Source of the DNA: Acidimicrobiales bacterium
GTDB taxonomy: Bacteria; Actinomycetota; Acidimicrobiia; Acidimicrobiales; JABEUL01
Assembly (NCBI GenBank): GCA_027451605.1
Contig: DAIDJA010000002.1
Location: 1-17,389 of the forward strand
Direction of reading: 5' to 3'
DNA length: 17,389 nt
Every line of letters begins with the position of its first letter. The stretch's first letter is position 1. Positions 1 through 8,126 of this stretch are shown here, piece after piece. Made by a program: the position numbers and the translations under genes. The notes below the pieces were generated by a model. It was not told the origin of the DNA, made no database searches, and saw only the letters and a program-made list of their open reading frames with translations.

Positions 1-708
1 ATCGACCTCATCTTCGCTCCCGCCTACGGATCGGCAAAGAAGAACGCGACCGACATCCGCCTGGCCATCGACGCCATGGAGCTGGTGTTCACGCGCCCCG
101 AGATCGGGACGATCATCCTCCTCTCCGGCGATTCCGACTTCTCCAGCCTCGTCATCAAGCTCAAGGAGTACGGCAAGTACGTGATCGGCGTCGGCATCCG
201 CGAGTCGTCCAGCGACCTGCTCGTCATGAACTGCGACGAGTACTACAGCTACAACGCGCTGGCCGGACTGGTGAAGGCGAACGAGGAGGAAGAGGCGGCG
301 CGCAAGTACGACCCGTGGGAGCTGGTCAGCGAAGCGATCACGCGCATGCAGCGCAACGGCGACGTGATGCGCTCCGACCGGCTCAAGCAGGTCATGCAGG
401 ACATCGACGGCACGTTCGACGAGAAGAACACCGGCCACGCCAAGTTCTCGAAGTTCGTGCAGGACGCGGCGTCCCGCGGATTGCTCACGGTCACCAAGCT
501 GGAGAACGGACAGCTCGAAGTCGGCACGCCGAGCGGCGACGGCGCACGGGCGGCCGTGCCGGCGCCGGCCCAGCCCGCGGCGCCTGCCGCGGATCGCGCC
601 GAGCGTGGCGAACGGCCCGAGCGCACCGAGCGCGGCGAGGAGCGCGACGGGCGGCGCGGACGTCGTGGCGGCAGAGGCCGCGGTAAAATAAATTTAGAGC
701 CTTTATAA
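1..708 (+). CDS. NYN (LabA/PIN-like) domain protein with OST-HTH/LOTUS domain, 5' partial
   Basis: The reading frame is open from base 1, so the N-terminus lies outside the window; the first ATG (76) is internal. The visible 235 residues show the C-terminal half of a NYN domain, a PIN-fold RNase-like domain, with the acidic SGDSDF motif at residues 42-47 followed by the LKEYGKYVIGVG strand-helix. Residues about 103-172 (from YDPWELV to the end of the QLEVGT strand) look like an OST-HTH/LOTUS RNA-binding domain. An Ala/Pro linker and an Arg/Gly-rich tail (RRGRRGGRGRG) suggest RNA binding. A role in RNA processing or turnover is the family expectation; the target is unknown. GC content is far higher than in every other gene here. 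The last eight or so codons, KINLEPL-stop, fall in AT-rich DNA and may not belong to the original gene. Confidence 0.8.
   Translation: MDLIFAPAYGSAKKNATDIRLAIDAMELVFTRPEIGTIILLSGDSDFSSLVIKLKEYGKYVIGVGIRESSSDLLVMNCDEYYSYNALAGLVKANEEEEAARKYDPWELVSEAITRMQRNGDVMRSDRLKQVMQDIDGTFDEKNTGHAKFSKFVQDAASRGLLTVTKLENGQLEVGTPSGDGARAAVPAPAQPAAPAADRAERGERPERTERGEERDGRRGRRGGRGRGKINLEPL
681..692. other. Abrupt base-composition junction
   Basis: GC-rich DNA ends within the sequence CCGCGGTAAAATAAAT and AT-rich DNA starts at once. By eye, 49 of 60 bases are G or C at 601-660, against 16 of 60 at 781-840. The reading frame of the NYN gene crosses the point and stops 18 to 25 bases later, at 706-708. No transposon end, tRNA or direct repeat was seen at the point. 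An assembly chimera is at least as likely as a real insertion edge. Confidence 0.7.
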
Positions 709-775
709 AAACAATTTTCCCCGGTACATATATTCTGATAATCTAATTACTAAATCGACTGTCAAAACTTCCCAA

Positions 776-2173
776 ATGGAAAACTTAAACTTTGAACCGT
801 TAGACAAAGAGATAGGTACTTTAAATAATTTAGGTCTAAAAAATAGTTCTGTGCCGAATTCATTTTACAATAGTCGACTAAAAGGAGATTATTCAAATGG
901 CAGATTCGGAAACGTAGACTACTTGAACTATCTTGAGTCAAGAAAACTTGATCCAAATGGTCCGTTAATTAAATCAGTAGCCAAACCCTTGCTTCTTAGG
1001 CTTTTAAATTCAGCTCCGGGTAAAATAATTATTTCTGACACCGATGGCAAAACAAAAATTTTGGGACAGTTTAAAACTCCGGAGATCAACCTTAAAATCT
1101 TAGACGATGAAGTTTTTGGACTTACACTGCTTAATCAAAGTACCGGACTTGGAGTTGCATATGCTAATGGATATTTTGAATGCGACGACTTAACGCAATT
1201 TTTGCAGCTTATAACCAAAGTATTGAGAAAATATACCGGGACTCTCAATATATTGAGGACCAAAACATCGGTAGTAGGAAATAAATTTAGAAATCTAGTT
1301 CATCGTCAGAATAAACATGTTGACAGGTCTCAGATTCATTTTCATTACGATCTGTCAAATGAGTTTTTTGAACTAATGCTGGACAATACCATGTCCTATT
1401 CCTGCGGTATTTTTTTATCACCAAACGATACGCCGGAGGCCGCTTCAATAAATAAAATACAAAACCTCGTAGATATGCTTGAACTAAAGCCTACCGATCA
1501 CCTCCTTGAAATCGGTTCGGGTTGGGGCGGATTGGCAATGTATGCGGCTAACAGTATTGGCTGCAACATCACCACAACTACGGTAAGTCGCCAACAAGAA
1601 CTATATGTTAAGCAGAAAGTAAAAAACTGCAATCTTCAGGATAAAGTTAAAGTTTTGGACAAAGATTTCAGAGATCTGACGGGTAAATTTGACAAATTAG
1701 TCTCGGTTGAAATGATTGAAGCCCTGGATTGGACAGAACACAAAATGTTTCTGCAAAAATGTGCGGACCTTTTGAAGCCGGGCGGAAAAATGGCGTTACA
1801 GGCAATAGTTCATAATGATCAGACTTACGAACGAGCCAAAACAAGAAAAGACTTTATTAAATCGGTGGTATTTCCTGGAGGATGCCTTCCGTCAGTATCT
1901 TCAATCTTGGAAACTACTTCAAAATATACTAATTTGGCAATCAGGAAGCTGGAAGATATTGGAATACATTATGCAAATACGCTAAGAGGATGGCAGGAAA
2001 ACCTTCACTCTCAAAACGATAGGAAAATTTCGGAACTTCAACATTCGGGATTGGTTTCGTCGAATCCAACATTTATCAGATATTGGGACTTTTATTTAAA
2101 CTATTGCCGAGCCGGCTTTTTGGAAAAATTTGTAAGCGATGTCCAGATTCTATTTGAAAAGCCCGCTTTTTAA
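776..2173 (+). CDS. Cyclopropane-fatty-acyl-phospholipid synthase family methyltransferase
   Basis: This is a SAM-dependent enzyme that adds a methylene or methyl group to the double bond of an unsaturated membrane phospholipid acyl chain. The 465 residues show the CFA N-terminal domain (about 65-150, with GLGVAYANGYFECDDL). The substrate/SAM region HYDLSNEFF is at 190-198, followed by DNTMSYSCGIF. The SAM loop LLEIGSGWGG is at 243-252, VEMIEA at 311-316, FPGGCLPS at 366-373, then HYANTLRGW and FIRYWDFYLNYC. It is longer than E. coli Cfa (382 residues) because of an N-terminal extension of about 60 residues. The ATG at 776 has no clear Shine-Dalgarno; a GATAAT box lies at 737-742. True cyclopropane synthase and the 10-methyl-fatty-acid methyltransferase type (BfaB/TmsB) cannot be told apart here. 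It is the first gene after the composition break. Confidence 0.88.
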   Translation: MENLNFEPLDKEIGTLNNLGLKNSSVPNSFYNSRLKGDYSNGRFGNVDYLNYLESRKLDPNGPLIKSVAKPLLLRLLNSAPGKIIISDTDGKTKILGQFKTPEINLKILDDEVFGLTLLNQSTGLGVAYANGYFECDDLTQFLQLITKVLRKYTGTLNILRTKTSVVGNKFRNLVHRQNKHVDRSQIHFHYDLSNEFFELMLDNTMSYSCGIFLSPNDTPEAASINKIQNLVDMLELKPTDHLLEIGSGWGGLAMYAANSIGCNITTTTVSRQQELYVKQKVKNCNLQDKVKVLDKDFRDLTGKFDKLVSVEMIEALDWTEHKMFLQKCADLLKPGGKMALQAIVHNDQTYERAKTRKDFIKSVVFPGGCLPSVSSILETTSKYTNLAIRKLEDIGIHYANTLRGWQENLHSQNDRKISELQHSGLVSSNPTFIRYWDFYLNYCRAGFLEKFVSDVQILFEKPAF

Positions 2174-2175
2174 CT

Positions 2176-2194
2176 TATAACTTTCCGAGTTATA
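2176..2194 (+). terminator. Short hairpin after the CFA-family gene
   Basis: TATAACT (2176-2182) and AGTTATA (2188-2194) form a 7-bp stem with a TTCCG loop, three bases after the stop codon. No U-tract follows directly, so it is at best a weak terminator; an A-run and a T-run (2201-2227) come next. Confidence 0.35.
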
Positions 2195-2227
2195 GCCTAT
2201 ATAAAAAGAAAAAATGTCGCTTTTTTT

Positions 2228-2262
2228 AAATTATGACTAAATTAGTCATAATTTGCTATAAT
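2228..2262 (+). promoter_or_regulatory. Leaderless promoter with a perfect 27-base palindromic operator
   Basis: The arms AAATTATGACTAA (2228-2240) and TTAGTCATAATTT (2242-2254) are exact reverse complements around the single base 2241. A perfect -10 box TATAAT lies at 2257-2262, with a possible -35 ATGACT (2233-2238) 18 bases upstream inside the left arm. The -10 box ends six bases before the ATG at 2269, so transcription should begin at or next to the start codon and give a leaderless mRNA. A protein bound to the palindrome would cover the -35 and spacer, which suggests repression; the regulator is unknown. Confidence 0.7.
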
Positions 2263-2268
2263 AGATAT

Positions 2269-4044
2269 ATGGTCACAAAATTAATTGATGAACAAATAAA
2301 TCAAGATATTAAAAAATTTGAGATTTTGCTCGACGACTACCTCAATGGTCGGCTTGATGAAGACTCATTCAGGATATTTAGGCTGAACAACGGAATTTAC
2401 GGTCAGAGGCAGGGCGGACACAATCAGATGGTTCGGGTTAAGCTGCCGTATGGATCAGTTAGTCCCGAACAACTTGAGGTACTCGGAGATATAGCTACAA
2501 AATATTCACGGGGATGGGGTCATATAACCACCAGACAAAATATTCAGTTTCACTTTGTTCAGTTGGAACAGGTAGTCGACCTTCTTAAGGACCTTGCCTC
2601 AGTAAATCTGACAACAAGAGAAGCTTGTGGCGATACGGTTAGAAACGTAATGGGATGCCATTTGGCCGGCGCTTGCCCTCAAGAAGTGCTGGACATCAGC
2701 CCGTGGGCTCAAGCAACTTTCGACCATTTTTTAAGACATCCTTATGCCCAACGGCTTCCTCGGAAATTTAAGATCAACTTTTCGGGCTGTGTAACCGACT
2801 GCGGACAAGCTATGTTCAACGATGTTGGAGTCGTTGCGGTAAACAGAACCACCCAAGACAACAAAATTGAAGCCGGTTTTAGAGTATTTATAGGGGGAGG
2901 TCTGGGTGCTAATCCACATCCCGCCCAAGCTCTAGAAGAATTCACCGAACGCGAAAACTTGATAGCGACAATCGAAGCCACTCTTAGAACCTTTGACCAC
3001 TACGGGAATCGGGACAATAAGCTCAGAGCAAGACTTAAGTGGGTAATAGACAATATTGGAATCGACGAACTCAGAAGAAGAATATTAAAAGAGCGGCAGC
3101 TTTTAATAGCATCTTCAAGCTGGCCGGGAGGGGTGCCCGAACTGGTAGCACTTACGGGAGACAGCCCCGCAGGAAAAGTTAATTCTGACAGGGTTACAGA
3201 AGTGGGAACACCCGTGACCCTAAGACTTAATCGTAACGATTCAGAGTATGACAGATGGAAAACTACCAACGTAATTTATGGATCAGCTAAAGGCACCGTA
3301 TCTGTCATAGCCAATGTAAAATTAGGAGACATAACGTCAGAACAGTTTTATTCACTGGCTTCAATTGCCCGCGATTTTAATATCGACGTAAGAACTACCA
3401 ACAGACAAAATCTTGCCTTTCGATCTCTGACTGAGGCGATGTTGCCTGAAATATATGAACGTCTTAAGACAATTGAAATGGCAGGTCCGGGTGCAGAAAT
3501 GGCACGTGATGTCGTATCGTGCCCCGGAGCGGATACGTGCAACCTGGCAGTTACTCAAAGCCGGGGGCTGGCATCGGATATATCCGAAAAACTTGAAGAG
3601 GCCGGGCTTGGAGACGTAGGCGGGATTAGAATAAATATTTCCGGATGTACGAATTCTTGCGGTCAACACCACATTGCCGACATTGGCTTTCACGGAGTAG
3701 AACGACGTGCTCACGATGTGGCCGCACCGGGATACCAACTTCTGCTCGGTGGGCATGTCGGTCAGACCCAAATCGAATTTGGCAAGCGAGCTCTAAGGCT
3801 TCCGGCAAAAGCGGTAGGCGATGCAACTGTGGTTATTGTTAAAAAATTCGCAGAAACCCGCGAAGCATTTGAAACATTTGCGGAATGGCTCGAAAGATCC
3901 GGCGGCGCCAAATCAATTGCCAGCGAACTTAAACATTTCGACGAGTGGCCCGATCCTCAACTCAAACCCGACTATTATATTGACTTCGATGAAACCGGGC
4001 CTTACGTAGCTGACGTTGGAATCGGCGAATGTGCAGGCAGCTAA
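2269..4044 (+). CDS. Siroheme/[4Fe-4S] nitrite or sulfite reductase, both Cys quartets intact
   Basis: This 591-residue protein belongs to the ferredoxin-type nitrite/sulfite reductase family, which carries out six-electron reduction of nitrite to ammonia or sulfite to sulfide. Each half has a ferredoxin-like half-domain (RVKLPYGSVSPEQ... and TLRLNRNDSEYDRW...) followed by a siroheme/Fe-S domain. The expected C-terminal quartet is C418-x5-C424 and C460-x3-C464 (SCPGADTC, SGCTNSC). The N-terminal half also has C130-x5-C136 and C174-x3-C178 (GCHLAGAC, SGCVTDC), a place usually degenerate in monomeric enzymes. The tail is GIGECAGS. I chose the ATG at 2269 because the promoter -10 box ends at 2262; the earlier in-frame ATG (2233) lies inside the palindrome and -35. 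Nitrite and sulfite cannot be distinguished from sequence alone. It runs convergent with the next gene, 13 bases apart. Confidence 0.88.
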   Translation: MVTKLIDEQINQDIKKFEILLDDYLNGRLDEDSFRIFRLNNGIYGQRQGGHNQMVRVKLPYGSVSPEQLEVLGDIATKYSRGWGHITTRQNIQFHFVQLEQVVDLLKDLASVNLTTREACGDTVRNVMGCHLAGACPQEVLDISPWAQATFDHFLRHPYAQRLPRKFKINFSGCVTDCGQAMFNDVGVVAVNRTTQDNKIEAGFRVFIGGGLGANPHPAQALEEFTERENLIATIEATLRTFDHYGNRDNKLRARLKWVIDNIGIDELRRRILKERQLLIASSSWPGGVPELVALTGDSPAGKVNSDRVTEVGTPVTLRLNRNDSEYDRWKTTNVIYGSAKGTVSVIANVKLGDITSEQFYSLASIARDFNIDVRTTNRQNLAFRSLTEAMLPEIYERLKTIEMAGPGAEMARDVVSCPGADTCNLAVTQSRGLASDISEKLEEAGLGDVGGIRINISGCTNSCGQHHIADIGFHGVERRAHDVAAPGYQLLLGGHVGQTQIEFGKRALRLPAKAVGDATVVIVKKFAETREAFETFAEWLERSGGAKSIASELKHFDEWPDPQLKPDYYIDFDETGPYVADVGIGECAGS

Positions 4045-4057
4045 GTTCTTTTAAGAT

Positions 4058-4074
4058 TCAGGAAAAGATCCTGA
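4058..4074. terminator. Small hairpin between convergent genes
   Basis: TCAGGA (4058-4063) and TCCTGA (4069-4074) pair around AAAGA. The hairpin overlaps the last codons and TGA stop of the minus-strand gene and lies 13 bases past the reductase stop. It could act weakly in either direction; no long U-tract follows on either strand. Confidence 0.3.
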
Positions 4075-4432
4075 CAAGCCCCAAGAAAATCACAAATCCT
4101 AGTTCAGTCGGTATGGCAAGTTTAGTATAGCTTTCATTGAACCCTTTGTCTATTATCGTACCGACTACTCTGCTTAAAAATACCGCGGAAGCCAAAAATA
4201 AAATCCCGGTAAGACCATATTCCTGTTTGTGACTAAGTAAGAGATATAGGAAAAATCCTGACATCCCTATGGATAAAGCACCGTAATAAGCGCGTACTTC
4301 GGTTTTACCAGCCGGCGAAACATAACTAAGAGCAAAATTAGATACCAGGTCAGGCTTTACCAAAAACCCGATCCCAAAAAAGAAAAAATAACAGCATACG
4401 CCTATCATCGTCAAATCAACTATTGTTTTCAT
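4058..4432 (-). CDS. Small integral membrane protein, DUF4345-like
   Basis: This is a 124-residue hydrophobic protein with about four predicted membrane segments: DLTMIGVCCYFFFFGIGFLV, YYGALSIGMSGFFLYLLL, TGILFLASAVFLSRVVGTII and ELGFVIFLGLVRIF. The order AYYGALSIGMSG, then FLSRVVG...DKG, then a Glu in the last helix fits DUF4345-type proteins of unknown function. I chose the ATG at 4432, which follows AAAGGGATTT, over a GTG at 4483 that overlaps the upstream stop and would add a polar tail without a ribosome site. It lies 50 bases after the FAD oxidase gene on the same strand and is probably in one operon with it. It ends in TGA, the only TGA stop among the intact genes here. Confidence 0.65.
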   Translation of the reverse strand: MKTIVDLTMIGVCCYFFFFGIGFLVKPDLVSNFALSYVSPAGKTEVRAYYGALSIGMSGFFLYLLLSHKQEYGLTGILFLASAVFLSRVVGTIIDKGFNESYTKLAIPTELGFVIFLGLVRIFS

Positions 4433-4482
4433 AAATCCCTTTCTTTGGCCAACAAACAATTTTATATCGATCAAACAAGACA

Positions 4483-6099
4483 CTATGGTAACTTAAGAAC
4501 GTTACCCGGACTGAGTATGGACTCGGGATCAAAGTATTTCTTGGCATTTTTTAAATAGCCAATGTAAATTTCTGATTTCTCGCCATAATATCCTTCTCGA
4601 TGATCTTTACCGACGGCGTGGTGATGGGTAATCGTTCCGTTGTATTTATTTAACGTTTCTGAAGCAATCCTTTTAATTTCATTCCACTGTGATATCTGAC
4701 TTCCACTTCTACCGGAAGCAATTACCGAAAAATAAGGCGCCAAACCATTTGGATAAGCATGAGTAATTCTACATGTAACCCATCCGTTCCCGTTTAGATG
4801 TTTTTTTATCTCTCTGTTAATTTGATCAATGACATTAAAGTAAAGCTTGTCAAATCCGTCCCAAGTAACCGCAGTTTCAAATGTCTCAACTATAAGTCCA
4901 ATACGAATCAAGGCGTCGCGCACATATGGAGCTTTTATAAAGGAAGCCTTCCACGATTCTGCGGCACTGTCGCTAATGACAGGAGAATTTATCTGATCTT
5001 TTGTTATTAACGATTCTGAGATTAATTCCCCGGAATAAGAACGACAAATTTCTTTTCCCCTGTCAAATAAGAAGTTTATTTCATGATCATAAGACTCAAA
5101 TCCGAGTAGAAGAATAGCTTTATTTGATGCACTTACCCGGTTGATAAAAGCCTCGACCGGATCCAAAAGCCTACAGTTTGTCGGATTGAGACCCGACTGC
5201 GCAATTTCTTTAAGGCAGGCAATTCCCTGCTTAAAGTCATCGAAGGCAATATCAGCTTTAGCCACAAAGGTTGGGCGAGGTTGTACTTTAACCCATGCTG
5301 AAGTAATAATACCCAATATTCCTTCAGAACCCAGCCAAAGTCTGTTTTCATCTGTAGCTGCACCTGAAGCCGGTAAGCGTCGCGTTACTGTTGTTCCAAT
5401 TGGTGTCACCACCTCCAGCGCCTCCAAGAGATCATCAATATGAGTAGGACCTGTAGCAAAATGACCACCCGCGCGAGTAGCTATCCAACCACCCAAAGAC
5501 GAGAATTCAAAGCTTTGCGGAAAGTGTCGTAACGTTAAATTATGCCTTTTAAGTTTTTTCTCAAGGGCGGGTCCAAGAATTCCGCCTTGAAAATTTGCAG
5601 ACCTTGAAAATTTATCAAGACTAACGAGATTATTCATATGAGTCATATCCATAGATATCCAACCCGAATAGTTGCTCAGCAGGTCATGATCGATTTCTAC
5701 CCCACCGACTACGGAAGATCCCCCGCCGTAACAATTGACAGCAAAATTCTTCTTTTGGCAATAATCAAGAGTATCTATAACTTCTTGTTTAGTTTTGGGA
5801 AATATCACCGCATCAGGCGGATCAGTGAAATCATTATTTAGGCCTCTGAAAACATCTTTAAATGATCGACCATAGCAGTGTCTTGCTCGTTCAAGCGAAG
5901 AATAGTCCACCTGGACCGAAAACGATTTCGGCGGGTTGAATCTTGGTTTGGGAAATTTTAAGTCTTCTTTTCTGGGAGGCAATTTTAGTGATTCTCCTGA
6001 GGGAATAAAGTTTCCCAAAAGCCTCGCAAAATAATTTATTTCCCGAGATTTTAAAGCTTCACCTTCATTTCCCCATCCCCAAAAACTTCTAACTGCCAT
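4483..6099 (-). CDS. FAD-linked oxidase, alkyl-dihydroxyacetonephosphate synthase (AGPS)-like
   Basis: This 538-residue flavoprotein has a PCMH-type FAD-binding fold. Its SFWGWGNEG start (residues 5-13) is typical of bacterial AGPS-like proteins. The FAD region is PPDAVIFPKT (94-103), YGGGSSVVGGVE (124-135), LRHFPQSFEFSSLGGWIATRAGGHFAT (190-216) and RLWLGSEGILGIIT (253-266). Further matches to AGPS are GLIVETFETAVTWD (401-414), an Arg-x5-Pro strand (ITHAYPNG) and the HHH cluster at 492-494. AGPS swaps the acyl chain of acyl-DHAP for a fatty alcohol, the first ether-bond step. Bacterial relatives are often untested, so ether-lipid synthesis is an inference. The FAD enzyme of 10-methyl fatty acid synthesis (BfaA/TmsA type) has the same fold, but the HHH and SFWGWG motifs favour AGPS. 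The ATG at 6099 follows AAAGGCGGTG with a nine-base gap. Confidence 0.85.
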   Translation of the reverse strand: MAVRSFWGWGNEGEALKSREINYFARLLGNFIPSGESLKLPPRKEDLKFPKPRFNPPKSFSVQVDYSSLERARHCYGRSFKDVFRGLNNDFTDPPDAVIFPKTKQEVIDTLDYCQKKNFAVNCYGGGSSVVGGVEIDHDLLSNYSGWISMDMTHMNNLVSLDKFSRSANFQGGILGPALEKKLKRHNLTLRHFPQSFEFSSLGGWIATRAGGHFATGPTHIDDLLEALEVVTPIGTTVTRRLPASGAATDENRLWLGSEGILGIITSAWVKVQPRPTFVAKADIAFDDFKQGIACLKEIAQSGLNPTNCRLLDPVEAFINRVSASNKAILLLGFESYDHEINFLFDRGKEICRSYSGELISESLITKDQINSPVISDSAAESWKASFIKAPYVRDALIRIGLIVETFETAVTWDGFDKLYFNVIDQINREIKKHLNGNGWVTCRITHAYPNGLAPYFSVIASGRSGSQISQWNEIKRIASETLNKYNGTITHHHAVGKDHREGYYGEKSEIYIGYLKNAKKYFDPESILSPGNVLKLP

Positions 6100-6306
6100 T
6101 GATCCACACCGCCTTTAAATTTAACGAATACCAAATATTTAATAATTAACAAAGCCAGAACTATAAACAAAAGGGTCTATCCGATAGGTAGCCACAAACT
6201 TATACGTATCCAGTAGATTCAGCTATAAATTCTGTTGCCCGGAACATTAACCTGCGGATAAATGAATGTGTTTATCTTTATATATTCCAATCGACTCGTT
6301 TATTAC

Positions 6307-6330
6307 AAAACTACCTTTAATGGTAGTTTT
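6307..6330 (-). terminator. Hairpin terminator at the end of the broken membrane-protein gene
   Basis: AAAACTACC (6307-6315) and GGTAGTTTT (6322-6330) form a perfect 9-bp stem with a six-base loop that contains the gene's TAA stop. The T-rich 3' arm gives a terminator shape on both strands. The other 200 or so bases between 6100 and 6306 hold nothing I can identify beyond the ribosome site of the FAD oxidase gene. Confidence 0.55.
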
Positions 6331-8000
6331 TATACTGCGGAAAATACCAAACCGCGTTATTTCCTACTACCTTAGCCGTTCCAAAAATTAAAGTCAAAAG
6401 TTCGTATAGCTGTCTGTGTTCATTCAGATCATATATAACCAAATAAGTAATCTTAGATGACTTCACGTAATTAACTACAATTTGGATTTGCTGTTTGGTG
6501 GGACTATTCTTAAAATGCGTAACTTGCTGAAGCAAAATATAAACCCCTAAGGGTGATGGTGGTTGATAGAAGCTTGTTTTATTGCGAATCGGAATAAAAC
6601 CATAACCCCCTATAAGCCTATAATCATAATTACTTTGAGCGTCGTAGGTTAAAGGATTACCGTTAAGAATGGAGGGTTGAGGATAAACCCACACTATCGA
6701 ACCGGGACGAATGTAATGCGTACTCAGTACCGGATTTGAATTGAGGACTATTTGATTTCCAAAATTTGGTGTGCCAAGCCAAAGTGCATTTAACATAATC
6801 AGAATAGAAACGATGACTTTTATCTTCTTGGAAAGATCTTTTAAACATAAAATAACGCAAAGTCCGAGAAAAAATGTAGTTATATGTATAAATCGAATGA
6901 AATAGGCAGTTGAAATTAACGGAGTTTTTTGTAGTAAATAATTTACGAAATTCGGAAATAACTTAATAAACGGAGTTAAATTTACATTAAGTCCCATAGT
7001 AGAAATCAGTGATACTAGAGCTATACAGAAGCTATATCGCCCGATTGTGTTTTTAAAAATCCTATTAATACCGATTAAAACAAGTACAACCGCAACAAAA
7101 GAAATGGACACTGCCCTAAAATGGCTTGAAAACGGCTGAAATCCATACCTGTATGGAAAAAACAGACTTGCGAAATTCACCTCTCTGTTATTGGGCATAG
7201 TTGCGATTGTATGCTGACTCCCATATATAAACCAGTAAAGTGGGTACGAACAAAGAAACAAACTTATAGCACCGGATAAAATCAAGGTCTTTACTACATT
7301 CGGCAATTTACTTACTGTATTCCTGAAGTTGAAAACTATAGCCATAAAACCGAGAGTCGCAATCAAGAATAATGATATTGCCAGCATTTCAACACCGGCA
7401 TAAAATTGCAATGTTAATACCAACCCCAACCATATTCCGGCTCTAAAGTGGCCAATCGACTCGGAATAAATCAACCAAAAGATAAAAAACTAATGGAATT
7501 CCGAACAGCCAAGTGACGTGAAGATGACCTCGTGTGGACTCTTGTAGCAGTAGCCTACTAAAACCAAATACAAACCCGGAGATTAAAGATAGGTCGCTAT
7601 GTGTAATTTTGTGATAAACAATCGCCGCTGATAAGGCGCTAACTACCGGACCTAAAATTATCGCTACATTGAGCCCGGCAACCGGTCCAAAAATTAGGGT
7701 TACCGGTGAAACCAGTATCGACTGCAAAAAATAAGCAGGCGTAGTCATCAAATTTATGCCGTGAAGCGCAAATTGGTAATTGGTAAACAGTGGATTTATG
7801 CGATGGCTGATTGCAAATAGCAGCCATCCAAAATTAAAAACTGAAGTCCCGTAATCCCCGTGTCCCCGCCTAGGGACTGAATGTGCAACTCCGGTTAACA
7901 GAATACTGTTAAAAATAACGCATGAAAAAAGAAGATAAATAGTTGTCCAAATTAAATATTTTTTAATTTTCCAAGCGGAGATATGTCAAGTGGCAAACAT
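6317..8000 (-). pseudogene. Broken GT-C-type polytopic membrane protein (glycosyltransferase-like)
   Basis: Read 8000 to 6317, about 560 residues of a many-helix membrane protein are split over two frames. The first part runs IKKYLIWTTIYLLFSC...GHGDYGTSVFNFGWLLFAIS...GLNVAIILGPVVSALSAAIVY...RGHLHVTWLFGIPLVFYLLVDLFR. The second, shifted part continues AGIWLGLVLTLQFYAGVEML to the 6317 stop, covering further helices and a soluble tail. The order early GD motif, HGINLMTTP, GLNV..., then GHLH...W resembles the GT-C / RgtA-like family that uses polyprenyl-linked sugars; the substrate is unknown. Two lesions are seen: a frameshift near 7445-7460, and an in-frame TGA at 7986-7988 four codons after the only upstream ATG (8000). 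No other ATG, GTG or TTG starts the frame before 7751. Sequencing error rather than decay is possible. Confidence 0.65.
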
Positions 8001-8099
8001 TACTCTTTATAATCTATAACTACGATAGCATTCAATACCTTCTGCAACAGTCGTTTATTTAATCCAATTCTCTCTATCCAAACAGATAGAAGCAGATTA

Positions 8100-8117
8100 T
8101 TGTCTGATTAAAGACAA
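8100..8117 (-). terminator. Weak hairpin after the ferredoxin gene
   Basis: TTGTCT (8100-8105) and AGACAA (8112-8117) pair around a six-base loop, ten bases past the ferredoxin stop. There is no clean U-tract, so terminator function is tentative. Confidence 0.35.
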
Positions 8118-8126
8118 ATAGTAGTT

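Noticed and set aside
249..626. 125-residue minus-strand frame in the GC-rich region
   Set aside because: Open frames opposite a GC-rich gene are common; the Ser/Arg/Ala-rich translation has no domain, while the plus frame has clear NYN and LOTUS motifs.
881..917. Strong AAAGGAG ribosome site with ATG at 896-898 inside the CFA-family gene
   Set aside because: That ATG is out of frame and meets TAG after six codons; the CFA frame runs through it unbroken. It is probably chance.
2233..2268. Upstream in-frame ATG for the siroheme reductase
   Set aside because: It lies within the palindrome and probable -35, upstream of the TATAAT box, so it would not be in the transcript from that promoter.
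3361..3771. 136-residue minus-strand frame within the siroheme reductase gene
   Set aside because: It is antisense to the best conserved part of the reductase, has no recognisable motif and no ribosome site evidence.
4433..4483. GTG start for the DUF4345-like gene, overlapping the previous stop by one base
   Set aside because: There is no ribosome site, and it adds a polar tail before the first membrane segment; ATG 4432 follows AAAGGGA.
7443..7751. Separate small membrane gene starting at TTG 7751
   Set aside because: The same frame is open and membrane-like back to about 7985, and the protein continues in another frame after 7450, so it is one broken gene.
7986..7988. UGA recoding as an amino acid
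   Set aside because: No intact gene here contains in-frame TGA, Trp and Gly use standard codons, and the DUF4345-like gene ends in TGA.
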